Source: Chamaecrista fasciculata
Taxonomy: Eukaryota; Streptophyta; Magnoliopsida; Fabales; Fabaceae
NCBI GenBank assembly: GCA_003254925.1
Contig: QANZ01029190.1
Coordinates: 1 to 64,000, forward strand
Length of the DNA stretch: 64,000 nt
Reading direction: 5' to 3'
The notes under the pieces were generated by a model. That model was not told where the DNA came from, ran no database searches, and saw only the letters and a list, made by a program, of their open reading frames with translations. The translations under genes and the position numbers were made by a program. Below, in pieces: positions 23,781-36,843 of the stretch; position 1 is the stretch's first letter; each line of letters begins with the position of its first letter.

Positions 23781-24315
23781 GGTTAAGGGATCATTTTGGT
23801 TCTAAATGTATGCTCTAATGTTTATTTTGGTCCATTATATTTCAAAATGTTCAAATTGGTCCTAAGTGTTGGCAAAATGATTCATTTTGATCCTAAATAT
23901 TGGTAAAATATTTCATTTTGGTCCCATTTTATTGAATTTGGTCATATTTCTTCGTCTCTCATTTCAAGTTCAAATGACTTGTTAAGAGAAACTCGTAGCT
24001 CTGAATTCGTCGAATTAAAATTTGAAATGAGAGAGATATGTCAACTTTGCTTGTTTGACCATGAAACAAGAGGTCTAGTTTTAGGATCGATTTGACCTCG
24101 TTTGTTAACGATTCCAATTGGATAGAGAAAGTACTATTTGAGAACAATACGTAGCTCTAAACTCGTCACGTTTGAACTTGAAACAAGCCATATTCAATCG
24201 TTTGGACCAAAATGAAACATTTTGCAAACATTTAGGACCAATTTGAACATTTTAAAACATAATGGACCAAAATGAACATTAAGGCATATATTTAGGACCA
24301 AATGAACCTTTAACC
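23781..24315. mobile_element. Mutator-like foldback MITE with perfect 9-bp duplication
   Basis: Termini GGTTAAGGGATCATTTTGG and the complement of CCAAATGAACCTTTAACC pair imperfectly, and AAATCAAAT flanks both ends (23772-23780 and 24316-24324). The 535-bp element has long arms and no coding capacity. Related copies: 16790-17265 and 56853-57361. Confidence 0.88.
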
Positions 24316-24457
24316 AAATCAAATTGACAAACTAAAGAGGATGATGATGATGATGAGACACCATGGCCTCATTAATTCATTCATCTTACAAGCACAAAGT
24401 AGCAAAATTAACAATATATAATTATGCAATACAATAAAGTTGAGGTGTGATGAGAGA

Positions 24458-27184
24458 TTAGGTGAAAACATATGCACCATGAGCATAGAGCTTGTAATTG
24501 TTGGAATTCCACATGAAAGTAGCGAGCTTGGACTGACCATCACCATGATCACTCATGATGACTTGCTTGTACTCATTCCACCAAGTCATGAAGCTAGATC
24601 CCTTCAAGAAAATCTCAGGAGACACAGAATAACTCTTGAGCAACCCATAAACATACTCCTCAAACTCATTCAATTTCATCATGTTCATTTCTCTACAAGC
24701 AATGAGAGCCTCCTCCACACGTGCCCAGAAGCAAGAATCAAGGGTCAAGATTGATTCCACGTTCTGTTTATTAGCCGTAGATGAAGGGGATTTCTCATCT
24801 TTAGCTAGCCATTTCTGTAATTTCTCATAATGCCTTAACCTTCCATGAATCTCATAGTCTCTGTTATCACTGATTCTGTAGTAATCTGCAATGTCAAGTG
24901 GCTCAACCATTCTTCTGTAATTAGTGCCTGCGAAGATCCATCTTGTGCGGAAAGAAGCTCCTTCTTTTTGAGGCTTCATCTCTGCTTCTTCCACCATGTG
25001 TTCCCAATACATTTTCAAATCCTTCTTCCATCCTTGCACGAAATAGTCCATTTCGTGTTCCATTTTCTTGTACATGTCGTACATTCCTATGTCTGCGGAT
25101 TTTGAACATTTTTTGTACCATTCGAGACGGGCCATTAGTACTTTCATGTCGTTTAGTTTCCTAGACGGGTCGTATTTGTTCTTCCTCTGCTTTGCCATCG
25201 TTATCTCTCTTTCTTTCATCTTTTCCACCACTTGCGGTTCCTGCATGCATGCTCTTATTAGTATTTGGTTCAGTTACGCTTTTCATTTATGTGATTAACT
25301 AGGTGTTATTTTGACACCTAACTCAATATGCATTTCCATACATATATGTATATATTCATTCCAGTACTCATCCTAATTACTGTCCCAAGTAATTGTTACA
25401 AGTTTGCAACATTTTCTTTCTGGATGAATTTTGACATTAATTAAAATCAGTGTGTTTAAATAGAATTATTAATGGACACAACTATTTGTACTAATGGACA
25501 TATGTATTTGACATTTGTTGATAACCTGATATATCTTGTGAGTTGTGACTGTTAACTATTAGTAATAGATATATCTACTCTTAATTAAGAACTTTTAACA
25601 ATTAATAGGCACATGTATTTTAATTATCTCTATTGATTATCTACAGTCAGAAATTCAATCTATAAGTTTTGTACTTTTTTCTGTATCCTTAAGCATGCTT
25701 TCCCATTAATATTATACACATGATCAATGAATCTTTAAGATACTCATGCCTCAAAGCTTTCATTTTATTTCTGTTCTTCCTTTACTTTTCCAACATATAT
25801 CATATGTTACACACATGCATATTCAGATTCTTGTATATTATTTTGCAGAGACAGTAGAAGAAAATGAGGTATATATACCTGGAGGGGTATGTGTGAAAGG
25901 CCAAGTGCTATAAGCTGGATGATTATACTTTTTTCCAGTGAATCACAACGAGTTATCATGTCTAGATGCCACGAAGTAATTAATAAGTCCTTGCAGACAG
26001 ATCTACGGTGGAGATTCTCCACAATACTAACATAATGATGAATTTGCAACGCTTGATCTGGACCGTTGGTTAAGGATATTGTTGCAGATAGAAGGTCCAA
26101 AACAGAGTGAGGATGGTTGACACAAACAGAGGATTCATGAGAACACAAGAGGAATGTTCCAAATGGCATGTAATTATTAATATTATTATTATTGAAGAAG
26201 AAGCGAGGAAGTGGGTCGTGGTGTGATGCCACGTGGAGGAAGCAAGAATTCCACGTGGAGCTTCGTGAAATGGCTTGTGAGAAGTTGGTGTCACCAAGAA
26301 GGGGTGACCCAAATGTGATGCAGAGAGGGTGTTTCATGTTGATAGTAGTAATGCTGTCTAATAGCCACAGAGTGAAGAGTGAAGCAATGGATCCACCAAG
26401 ACCATGTCCAGTCACAATTACTCTCGTGGAACCTTCAATCTATATACCAAGAAAAATAAAAAGAAATTCAGAGTGACATATAATGTTTCAGTTTCAAGGC
26501 ATATATAGTAGAGGGTGATTATTGAAGTAGACTAAATGATGTGATGTCTCTGAATTCTGAAGTAACAGTAACTAAGAATTATAGTATAGTCCTAGATTCC
26601 TAGATAAGGAAGTTGACTAGTGAAGAAGATTTGACTAATGATAAAGAAGTTGACTTGAAGTGGAAATGGGACAGATGATGCAGTTTTGAAGGTTCAGATA
26701 GAAAGAATATGTATATATATATACCTGAGATTTCAGTTGATTGAGGTGATCAAGATGATCACGGAAGAGGTAAATTGCAGCCTTGTTTACAGAGAAAGAT
26801 GGGAATTTCTCGTTACAGAGGAATTCAAAGTGAGTGAAACTGTTTTGCTTCAGAGCTGAAGATGATTCCAAACATGATTCTTCAAGCGCCTCAAGATGAG
26901 TAGTCACAAAGGCTACAATAGTCAAATCCAAATCCTTCTTCACTTTGAAGGATAGCTTCTGGTTTGGATTTGGTGTGTTTTCTGCATAAACCTCAAGAAT
27001 TGCTTCCAATTGACGTCGAAGAATAATCGAGCTTGTCACAAGAGATGCTGATTCTACTCCACTGTTAAATCTGTTTAGAGAAAGAGAGAGTAAGAAAACA
27101 AAACCATTAAGAAAAAATAATAGATAAAACAGAAGCTGAAAATAAGTGGAGTATATACGTTATGTCAGATTGGGAGTTGTTCAT
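24458..27184 (-). CDS. SAG101: SAG101-like EDS1-family lipase-like immune regulator
   Basis: Minus-strand exons 27159-27184, 26725-27070, 25879-26439 and 24458-25240 join in frame into 571 residues. The N-terminal half is an alpha/beta-hydrolase fold with VTGHGLGGSIASLFTLWLL at the nucleophile elbow (about 134-152) and the downstream ITFGSPLLGD motif. The C-terminal EP domain carries LEWYKKCSKSADIGMYDMYK, AGTNYRRMVEPLDIADYY, DSCFWARVEEALI and SPEIFLKGSSFMTWWNEYK, which fit SAG101 better than EDS1 or PAD4. SAG101 pairs with EDS1 and, with NRG1 helpers, conveys TIR-type immune receptor signals in the nucleus and cytoplasm. The elbow reads G-H-G-L-G, so the catalytic serine is absent. The family's N-terminal region is encoded by a very short first exon (MNNSQSDIT), which is the least certain part of the model. 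Confidence 0.9.
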
Positions 27185-27290
27185 CCTGTTACTGCAAAGA
27201 GAGATTCTGAAAGTGAAATTAAGACCCAATTCAAGTTCAAACAGTGATGATGATTGTAATGGCTATGGGAAACTGATCTGAGATGGTTGA

Positions 27291-27299
27291 TTATATAAA
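27291..27299 (-). promoter_or_regulatory. Probable TATA box of SAG101
   Basis: TTTATATAA on the minus strand, about 110 bases upstream of the proposed start codon. Confidence 0.5.
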
Positions 27300-27861
27300 T
27301 CAGGTTTCAGAGGAAATTCGCTGGAAATGATATATGTAATACCAAGTAACTAAGGAAGGAACTGCTCCAAGTCAATACGCGCGTCAACTTGTTTTATAAG
27401 AGTGGTCTTTGCAGAAAATGAAACAAATTCATTTATGTGGGACCACGGATTTCATAAATCATATAAACAAGGAAAGAAAGGGTTAGTTTATGGTGCAAAT
27501 GCATGACATGAAATTAGTCATAGGACTATGTACACATAGTTTTGATTGGTTAAAAATGTTTTTTTTTAATCATCTTTCATCATTAAATTACTATAATTAA
27601 AGAAAAGACCAACAAATTTACAACTTTCATTAGTTGGGTTCAGATACTTTTTTTCAAGTTTTTTTTGGGTCTGATTCGAGAGATTTTAAAGTCAGCTAGC
27701 GAAGCCTTACAAAACTACTTGGAAAAGTTGTGGGATATGAAAACACGTTTTCTTCGAAAATGGTCGTACAATATATTAAAGCTTAAAGAATAGAGAAGTC
27801 CCTCCACTATAAGTCTATAACATTGATTTATTTTACTGCAATTTTTTATTTGATACCACCC

Positions 27862-27897
27862 ATCGATTTTGTTTTTTTGGCCTGAATATCGATTGTG
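27862..27897. repeat. Weak retroposon stub candidate
   Basis: ATCGATTTTG and ATCGATTGTG (9 of 10 identical) flank TTTTTTTGGCCTGAAT, which contains the T-run plus GGCC signature. Confidence 0.4.
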
Positions 27898-28254
27898 GCA
27901 TAATAAATAATTTTCTTAAATAAGTAAATTTGAGGATAACTAAAGAAAAAGTTAACAAAATATAATCAATTAATTTTAAATCATATTTTAATATTTTCTC
28001 TTGATTCGCACTTCTAATCAATTTTTTATTGAATACATTTATCCAGATTTAAAAATTTTGGTACATGCCTCTTGTAAAACTTCTATCTCATCTTCTAAGT
28101 ACATGGTTCACATAAGCATGGTTCACATAAGCAATTTTCTCTTAATTATTCAACGTTCAGTCTCAAATGTATGAAATGATTGTGAAGATTCATTCCCTCA
28201 AATTTCTTGTAACAATATACTCTCAACATATGAAAGATGTCTTACGCCAATAAA

Positions 28255-28440
28255 GGTTGGTTGAGTTAGTAAAAAATTAATTCATAACTTATAAGGTAAA
28301 ACACTTAACTCATAACTTATAAGGTTGTGAGTTCTATTCCTATTCCTGATGTGTAAAACACTTATAGAGTCTGAAGACATGTTTTATCTTAGTAAGTCCT
28401 GAGATCTAACTCACCTAAATTTTTTATTACAAAGAAAAAA
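28255..28440 (+). mobile_element. tRNA-derived SINE
   Basis: TTGGTTGAGTTAGTAA resembles a pol III A box and TTGTGAGTTCTATTCC a B box, spaced about 55 bases apart, followed by a non-tRNA body and an A-rich tail near 28430. Part of the head is duplicated (two near-identical 18-mers ending CATAACTTATAAGGT around 28282-28325), so the A-to-B distance is longer than usual. Confidence 0.6.
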
Positions 28441-28445
28441 AAATG

Positions 28446-28492
28446 AAAGATGTTTTACTCTTTTTTTTTTGGCCAAAAAAGATGTTTTACTC
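28446..28492. repeat. Retroposon stub: T10-GGCCAAA with 15-bp duplication
   Basis: AAAGATGTTTTACTC is repeated perfectly at 28446-28460 and 28478-28492. The 17-bp insert is TTTTTTTTTTGGCCAAA, almost identical to the inserts at 53496 and 57844. On the other strand it reads TTTGGCC followed by A10. Confidence 0.75.
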
Positions 28493-30588
28493 AATCTCAC
28501 AAATTCTCAAGAATTTTGATTTGATATCGTTAAGAGAATTAGTTTAATTAAGAATTATATTGTGAGTGGTTAATAATTAATAATCACGGTTTTAGTTAAT
28601 AAGTTGAAACCGAGAGTGAATAAAATCGTTTGGATAATCTTTCCTTTTAAATACCCCACAGTCCACATTTTTGTCGACTTTCCTGGTATTTTCTTTGTAA
28701 GTAAATGAATTCGGGGTTGTCTTGCATTTTTTGGGCTTTGCCTTTTTGTACATGGGCTTGCTCCTATGAAATTTAGACAAAATAATATAAAATAAAAATG
28801 AATCTATACTCCGATTGTGAATGACAAAAAAAAAACCCGCTTGTGTATAAACTACTATTAATACTTATATTTTTAGTTGTAATTAATAAAAACTAATTTA
28901 TTTTAAAATTTTTAGAAATCTAATACAATTCTATTGCTATGGTTTTTTTTTCTTTTGGTGCTAAAGAGAACTAAACAAAAGCTAACCCCTCAAAAAAGCA
29001 ATTCCAATAAAGTTAGCAAATAACGAACACTTGAGTTCATGAGGAGGACTTTCTCCATAGATAAGAGTTGCATACTTACATTGTTTCTAACACACAACTT
29101 AACTAAAATATTAGTATATAAGTTTTGATTCCCTTGAGTGATAGAGAAACCAATTTTATAAGTTCTTTAATATTAAGGATAATGATGTCGTATTAATGGG
29201 TTGAAATGTCTCCGTTCAAGATAAGTTTCACTGTGCCATTTGAGTCTAACTCAAGAGTGACATATCAAAAGCCCAACTCCTTTGTTGTCATGAGTCCATG
29301 TAGGATTATGCAAGTAGTTATTCTTATATATCAAGAGAAACTTGTCAACTATGACCCATTTGAGTCACGTAAGAGACCACAAAAACCTACATGACCTGGG
29401 TTGCCAAAGTTGTTGCCATATGTGCTAACTTTAACAACACTCTAAGTAGACTTACTCACAACTCCGAGGAAACCTTAGTCGCTCCCTTCCATCTCTCTTG
29501 CTCTCTGCTTCTCTCCTGTGTGCGACGCCCTTAGGTTGTCGTTGTCTCAACAACGATAGCCCTTCTTTCATTTTGTAGGATATATTTCGTCTCTTTCTCC
29601 ATTTTGGAAGTCTCTACTTCCATTAGGGAAGTTCTTCTCCTCCATTAGGAAAGTGCTTATTTATTTTCTTTTGTAGATATACATCTATCATATCTATTTC
29701 TAGAGCTCAAAATAAGAAGATTGATCTCTCAGAGTGAGATAATGAATGTGTTGCCTCTCAGTTATATTTTCTAGGTTTTCTATTTGAGAGATTTAGTGGA
29801 TCTGTCTTTTTACGTATATCCTGTTGTACAAAAAATTTGATTATTATCTTATTTTTTAGGTGTGTTGCCTAAGTTTTTTTTTAATTCTCCTGTACTGTTA
29901 TAATATATTCTATAGAGCGTGAGGCTATGCTTATATTATTAGATCTAAGTCTTATTTAGTCTCCCACTCTCCCTATTATGTGGCCTTATGTCATTTTCCT
30001 CATAAACGAGGGATCTGCCTTCCTAACAAAAAAAAAAAATAAATAGAAACAAGCTTAGTCCAACTAACATAGTGAGAATAAATTGATAAAAATTCTAATT
30101 TAACAAAGAATTTAACTTGGATGAGTCAATTCCACTTGACCCCAACCCATGATGACCTAACACTTTGACCCCTCTTCTATTTACTATATATTGAAATTTA
30201 TTAAGAAATGCACACTCACTTTTCTTTTCAAGAAATGAACACGCACCGGAAAAAAAAATAATAGCTTGTAAAAATGGGTTGGCCCACTTTATAGGATGGG
30301 CTCTGTAATTCAATGTGTAAATTAGGATTCTCAGCCCATATATTTTCTTTTTTCTTTTTTTGTAACTTGTTGAACGATGGTAGGAACTGTGGATAGTGGC
30401 GGCCAAAAGCAGGTTCGTGTGCATCACGGGACATGCAAATGGGTGTGAGGCACTGTGGCCACAAAAATTAGCAAATTAATGCAACTATTAATTTGGGGTT
30501 CTTTTTTTGCATCTGAAAAAATTCAGAAGGACACAATTCGGAAAAAGACGACATTTTCAATTTTCCACTTCTGCGTACCACCTCATCC
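28493..30588. other. Intergenic DNA, no gene seen
   Basis: Includes a possible retroposon ending in oligo(A) at about 30027-30038 and the 5' flank of the SufB gene. No coding exon is supported. Confidence 0.45.
29400..30038 (+). mobile_element. Possible retroposon with oligo(A) tail
   Basis: A stretch of unlike composition starts with CT-rich leader-like sequence (CCATCTCTCTTGCTCTCTGC near 29489) and ends with GATCTGCCTTCCTAAC followed by about 12 A. It contains no reverse-transcriptase signature. It may be an internally deleted LINE or an unrelated processed copy; no target duplication was found. Confidence 0.3.
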
Positions 30589-32922
30589 ATGGCTTCTCTT
30601 CTCGCCAACGGTGTCTCGAGCTTCGAATCAAAACTTCCCAAAGGGTTCTACCCGAAGCTCGAAATTCCTAAATTCCAAAGTTCCAAAGCCAAAATCCGAA
30701 GCGTCGGGCCTCTGAATGTTCGAGCTGATGTTGGGTATGATCTTAGTTCTTCACCAGGTAAGTCCTCGATTTCAACTACTAGCTCCGATGAGAAGATTCG
30801 GGAAATTCTTCGTAATCGTGATTACGATAAGAAATTTGGTTTTACATTTGATATCGATTCGTTTTCGATACCGAAAGGGCTTTCCAAAGAGACAATCCGA
30901 TTGATTTCTACTTTAAAAGAGGAACCTGCTTGGATGCTAGAGTTTAGGTTGAACGCTTTCGAGAAATTCTTGGAGATGAAAGAACCTAAATGGTCTGATA
31001 ACAGATACCCACCCATTAATTTTCAAGATATATGCTATTATTCTGCGCCCAAGAAGAAACCCACTTTGAATAGTCTTGACGAGGCCGACCCCGAACTTCT
31101 CAAGTACTTCGATAAACTAGGAGTTCCTTTGAACGAGCAGAATCGTTTGGCTAATGTTGCTGTCGATGCTGTTCTAGACAGCGTATCCATTGCAACGACA
31201 CATAGGAAGACTCTAGAGAAGGCTGGTGTTATCTTTTGTTCTATATCTGAGGCTATTAAGGAGTATCCAGATTTGGTGAAGAAATACTTAGGAAGAGTTG
31301 TGCCTAGTGAGGATAATTACTATGCAGCTCTTAATTCAGCCGTGTTTAGTGATGGATCATTTTGTTATATTCCTAAAGACACTAAGTGCCCTATGCAAAT
31401 CTCAACTTACTTTCGAATTAATGCATTGGAAACTGGGCAGTTTGAGAGAACTTTGATAGTTGCAGAGGATAGGAGTTCTGTGGAGTATTTGGAGGGTTGT
31501 ACAGCACCTTCTTATGATAGGAACCAGCTTCATGCTGCTGTTGTAGAATTGTATTGTGCTGAAGATGCCGAAATTAAGTACTCCACTGTGCAAAATTGGT
31601 ACGCCGGCGACGAGGAAGGCAGGGGGGGTATATACAATTTTGTTACAAAGCGAGGTCTCTGCGCCGGGGCACGCTCTAAGATATCATGGACACAAGTGGA
31701 AACAGGATCAGCAATTACTTGGAAATATCCAAGTGTTGTCTTGGAAGGAGATGATACTGTGGGTGAATTTTATTCGGTTGCTTTGACGAATAACCATCAA
31801 CAAGCAGATACAGGAACGAAGATGATACACAAGGGGAAGAATTCAAAGAGTAGGATTATCTCTAAGGGCATATCAGTTGGAAATTCACAGAACTGCTATA
31901 GAGGTCTTGTGCAGGTTCAGTCCAAAGCTGATAATGCTAGAAATTCCTCCCAATGTGACTCGATGCTGATTGGTGATACAGCAGCAGCCAATACCTATCC
32001 TTACATACAGGTAAGATTTTGCTCTTGTATTTTTCTTTTAAGTAATTTTCTATTTCTTTTCATGCTTGCATTAGTAACCATCAGTATAATACTTTCAATT
32101 TAAATTGTTTAAATGGTATTGATGAAATACCTTGAGAGTGAAAGAAATGGAGTAGAAGCAACTAAAGAAAGAGAGATAAGAAAATTAGAATTTTGCAAGT
32201 TCTTCCAATTAATACTGTGTCAAGAAAGAATGACTTATTTATTATATATTGGATAAAAAGGTACTCCAGTAAGTCCAGAATTGTATATGAGCAAATATCC
32301 CGGAAATAAAAGGAAATATTGTGATTGAATTTTACAGAGTTCTAAGAATTGTTAGATAAAACCCTAAGTTGATTGAATTCAAAAGAATCCATATGCTTAT
32401 TTTATTCTGTTAATTAGTGTGCTGCTTCATGCTAAGAACTATAATGTCCTTTGACAGCATTAAATGATAATCTTAATGAGTTACTGTCTCCTATTGTTGA
32501 TTTAATGAGTCTGTCTATTGGAGGGCAAGGAATTAGTTCTCCCACTTATGCTGTGTAAGCATTAGACGATGTTGAGTTTCCTTCCCTGATCTATACCATT
32601 TTCTATAATTTTCTCTTTCTTGTATATGTAATTTATGTCCTGATAATCATTTTGTGCATAATACTTCAACTTTACTGAACCTGAAAGCTTAATTGTTTTG
32701 TAGGTGAAAAACCCTACAGCCAGAATTGAACATGAAGCTAGTACCTCCAAAATTGGTGAAGATCAATTATTTTACTTTCAACAAAGGGGAATAGACTACG
32801 AGAAAGCTATGGCTGCTATGATCTCTGGGTTTTGCCGTGATGTATTTAATGAGCTTCCTGATGAATTCGGTTCTGAGGTGAACCAGCTGATGAGCTTGAA
32901 GCTTGAGGGATCAGTAGGTTAA
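30589..32922 (+). CDS. SUFB: Plastid Fe-S cluster scaffold SufB (ABCI8)
   Basis: Two exons, 30589-32010 and 32704-32922, join at CAG|GTG into 546 residues, close to the usual plant length. About the first 45 residues are Ser/Lys-rich without acids at the very start, a probable chloroplast transit peptide. The SufB core follows, with [40 protein letters not shown] and the beta-helix region ending with [20 protein letters not shown]; the Cys in SQCDSMLIG corresponds to the cysteine implicated in cluster assembly in bacterial SufB. Exon 2 carries [20 protein letters not shown], the conserved His-Glu segment at the SufC/SufD contact. SufB forms the SufBC2D scaffold that builds Fe-S clusters in plastids and is normally essential. 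The single intron is 693 bp. Confidence 0.96.
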
Positions 32923-34274
32923 GCAGACTAATGACTTGTGAGGAATCCAATATTAAGTTCTTGTAAGGGAATTTGTTCGAGCTAGTGGTTTTTATATTCT
33001 AGTAGTCTTCTGATAAATATTTCAAACAAAGTATTAGTGTATCACGAGGTGTATACATAATGTAAATAGTTTTTGTCTCCTACTGAATGGCTGAGTAATG
33101 AAACATAATTATTAGTGAGTAAGTTTCATTTTGTTGTGTGTGCATATTGCTGAAAAGCCTATTGTCAGTTTTCTGAAAAGGTAGAAGTTGTTTATTAGTT
33201 TTGTTGGCAATTTGCTCAATCCATTAATAAGTTGATGACCTTATAATGCAAAGTCAGTTAGGAAAAGTAACCTTATAATGTAGTGTTAAAACTGTTAACT
33301 GTACTAACAGTTCCGGTATTCTTTTCTTCAATTTTTGCTAAAAGAAAATAGAGTAAATTATAAAATATTGGAAAGGGATAAAGTTTGTAAATCAAACAAT
33401 ACTGCGCCCAATGTGTCAATGTGATTTATCAACAGGTATTATTTTTTATCTAATGTTCCATAAAGATAATTGATTGATACGGCAAAAATTATTACTTTCA
33501 TTTAAAAAAATGAATGACTAGATCTAGTGCTTTCATTGTATTATAGTTCAGCATAATTTTGTATATTTTCATTTTAATAGGCTCAGTTAGCTACACAGGT
33601 TATAAACACGCCCCGGATCAATATCTGTACTGTAGTTACTAAAGAATGGTACACAGGAGAAAAAAGCTATAGTGCAAAAGATATTTGAACGATGTGCTAT
33701 TATAGAGATACTTTCCAGCATGGGAACCAAGCAGAAATAAATCTGGGCCTTATGAATGAAACATTCAGTAGTTTAAATTCCAAAAGCAAAACTGAACATT
33801 TGAGCATAAACATTCAGCTCTAGATTCAACCACCACCACTCAATGTGCAAAGAATACAGACAGTTACGGGGACACACAATATCTCAGTTATTTGTCTCCA
33901 TTTCCCCAATCTGAGACTATAAAATGGAGCATAACATTGAACATTGAGTTTACAACTAGTATAATACATCTTGTTTACAAAATGCTCAAGTACTCAGAGG
34001 CAATGAGAAGATAGACAGTGAATAGGAACGGCCGGCCGAACGGCAATGAGAAGAGTACTCAGAGAGTGAAGATAATACTGTTCCTGCAATGGCAGACCCA
34101 GGTTGGAAAAGAACAATGAATCAGCAGATATAAAAATCAGAAAGCCAGCAAATGATACAACATTGAATTTTCAAGATTTGGGCAGTATAAGTGTGACTAA
34201 GTTCATTCCCAACATTTCCTTTTGTCTGGTGCTATATCATTACCATTGTTAACATAGAATCTCTACTCTAGTAC
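32923..34274. other. 3' flanks between SufB and CREG genes, no gene seen
   Basis: The genes converge across this stretch. It probably contains both 3' UTRs. No repeat or RNA gene was recognised; a GGCCGGCC site lies near 34031. Confidence 0.5.
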
Positions 34275-36578
34275 TCACAATTTGGGGTGTAGGTACTCTT
34301 CCACCGTGATAGGTTTAGCACCACCAAACCAATCGATGAGAAATATATTTTCGATTTCCAATTTGTAGATTTGAAAGCCATGACTAGCAGGCCAGTCTGT
34401 AAAATTTAAAGAAAGAAAAGGATTAGCTTCTCAACATTCAATTTTCATATAATGAGAAAACGGTGGTAAATATAACTAGCTAGTCACGTGAACAAGGAAT
34501 GGAGATATGCTTCTAATACTTTAATTCTTTGGACAATTACCCTTCATCTCTGAATGCTTGGAAAACAAGGCACTTCTAGCGAATTCAGCTTCCTTGGAAT
34601 TCTTGTCAACTAACTTCAGCTGAAATAGAAATGAAGAGAACTTATAAGAGCCTAATTTTTATCAGGGGCAGCCTAAAAGAGGGGTTCAATATGATTTTCC
34701 CTTTGAAGGAAGTCCCCAAAGAGACACAAGTATTATGGACTCCAGAGAAACCTCACTAAACAAGTAAAAAATGATAAATTATTAAATTAAAGAACTAATA
34801 GAAAGAGTATTGAAGTAAAAAGGAGGGAGATCCAATATGTAGCTTTTCTTAGCATCTACTAATGGAACAATAATCAATTACCGGGGGATTAGCGGACAGC
34901 TCGAGACAATGGAACTGAGCACATAAAATGAATTAAAAATATGATGTTCATATTTAGCGTGCACATGTACAAAAGGCAAAGACCAGAATTTAGCACAAAA
35001 GAATGTAATGCAAATAGCAAAGAACCAAAAAACTAAAACTTTGAGGTCACACATTGCATACTGTACTATTAGATTCAATAGTTTTTATATTCTCACACAC
35101 CTGACCAGTTAGAGTAATCTTTGCACAACTAGGATTCTCTGGGTCTTTTGTGCCACAAGTCCCAAGAGCGTATTCACTGACAGTGAAGGAAGCTCTTGGA
35201 TCCTTCAAAGCATTTCTTGCTGTTGGATCTAGCATTGTCAAGTAGAAGTACGGGATGCCACTACCACTGTTAGGCAGTCCATCACTAAAAGATGCCACAT
35301 TTCTGCATATAGATTGTACTATTTATTATACATCTACTTTTGGAAATATATAGTAAAGAACATTTTGGATAACTGTTATGATGGAATACATAACAATAGA
35401 TACTAGTGCTTTATATTAAACCATTCTTGAAACTTCTCACAGCACAAGCTTTTAAATTTAAATGGCTATTGATATGATACCACTATAATAGTCCGTGCCC
35501 TTGACCAGGAATCACATTTTATCCATATTATCAAATTATCTAAAATATTAACCAGCAAAATTTAAAAATGCATGAAATGTAAGTAAAAAATTATGTTCAA
35601 AGGGGGTGATGTAGTTTCAGGGAATTTTGATAAGTAGAAAATCCTTACCCAAATGGCGCTCCCCCCAAATCACTTGAGAGAGTACTGCAGAGAAACAAAA
35701 AAAGAAAAAGAAGATTTTAGCTTCATGATTTGAGTTTCTATATAAGGAAGATAACAAGTTACAGATTACAATAACTCATGTAGGAAACTATGGTGGTCAC
35801 TTCTTCGGCTTCAACATAAAACTGTCAAAGGATTCTTAAGTATGATCAGAACATCAAGAACTTATAACTCAAAATCAGGATGACTACTTTCCTTCTTGTT
35901 AATCAAGATGTGATGTGACCATGATTCATGACTGTAAACATGTAAATAATCAATCAATCAAACAACAAGTCAGTAACTATGTAATTGGAATGCTGAATCA
36001 ATGAAAAACCTATCTTTGAGGCACAATCTCCACCAAAAACACAAAAACATAACCTATGATTTAACTTGACCATGATAGTGATTGTAGGAGTGAAGTAAGG
36101 GGGCAAGAAAATTACAGTTACAGTACAACCCATCAACACTGAACCACTCAGTTCCACCACTTAATTAGATTAAACAAATGTTCAATAGACAAATGGTTAT
36201 TACTTATTACTATAACATTTTACTTATGAACCAAATTTCACAAAATCATTACTGCAAATTTCCACCATAGTGCCCAACTAGTAGCATAAAAGGCATAAAA
36301 CAGTCAAGCATCAGCAAAAGAAAACCCGTGAGCATTATAACAAACAGGTTATCGACAAAAGTAAAAATCCTGAAACTGAGTCAGGAACATTTTAGGGAAA
36401 GAGGGATAGAGAATTACTTTACGACACCCCAAGAATTCTCAGCGATGAGCCAACGAGCAGTGGCAGCAGCATCATTCGGATCAGGTTTTGGTTGAATGGA
36501 GATTAATCGCGCATGTACAGTATAGAAAACCAAATAAACGACAGAAAAAAGGCGTGCGAGATTGAGTACGATGCCCAT
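34275..36578 (-). CDS. CREG-family secreted/endolysosomal protein, 5 exons
   Basis: Minus-strand exons 36418-36578, 35649-35684, 35101-35302, 34541-34619 and 34275-34396 join in frame into 199 residues. The start is MGIVLNLARLFSVVYLVFYT, an N-terminal hydrophobic segment that fits a signal peptide; an in-frame ATG further upstream (36731) would put a polar stretch ahead of it. The CREG/FMN-binding-split-barrel features are NVASFSDGL, SGIPYFYLTMLDPTARN, DPRASFTVSEYALGTCG, SCAKITLTGQ and the terminal LIDWFGGAKPITVEEYL. CREG proteins resemble pyridoxamine-phosphate oxidases but in animals lack the flavin enzyme activity and act in lysosomes; the plant role is not established. The 36-bp second exon is real because it restores phase and supplies NTLSSDLGGAPFG, expected between WGVV and NVASFSDG. 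Confidence 0.9.
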
Positions 36579-36657
36579 ATTCTCTGTTTTGGGGTTGAAA
36601 ATGGAAGTGAAAGACCACGAGAGACGACGACGAGACTGAATTGAATACTCATCGCCA

Positions 36658-36666
36658 TTATTTATA
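36658..36666 (-). promoter_or_regulatory. Probable TATA box of the CREG gene
   Basis: TATAAATAA on the minus strand, about 80 bases upstream of the start codon. Confidence 0.5.
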
Positions 36667-36843
36667 GACGATTTTCTTACAGTTGTAGCTAAAGATTCCG
36701 CGAGTATTCCAATATCGGTTTTGCAACTCAATCGTTACGCAAATCATGAGTCCCTCTGGGCATTTGTCACGTGCGTCTCACGTGTTTGCCGATTCAGTTT
36801 ACAATTTGGAAAAAAGAGGATTTATACTTTTCTTTTCAGTAAA

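Larger units (their letters stand above)
27185..28254. other. 5' flank of SAG101 and AT-rich intergenic DNA
   Basis: A TATA box candidate lies at 27291-27299. A weak oligo(T) stub candidate lies at 27862-27897. No coding exon is seen. Confidence 0.5.
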
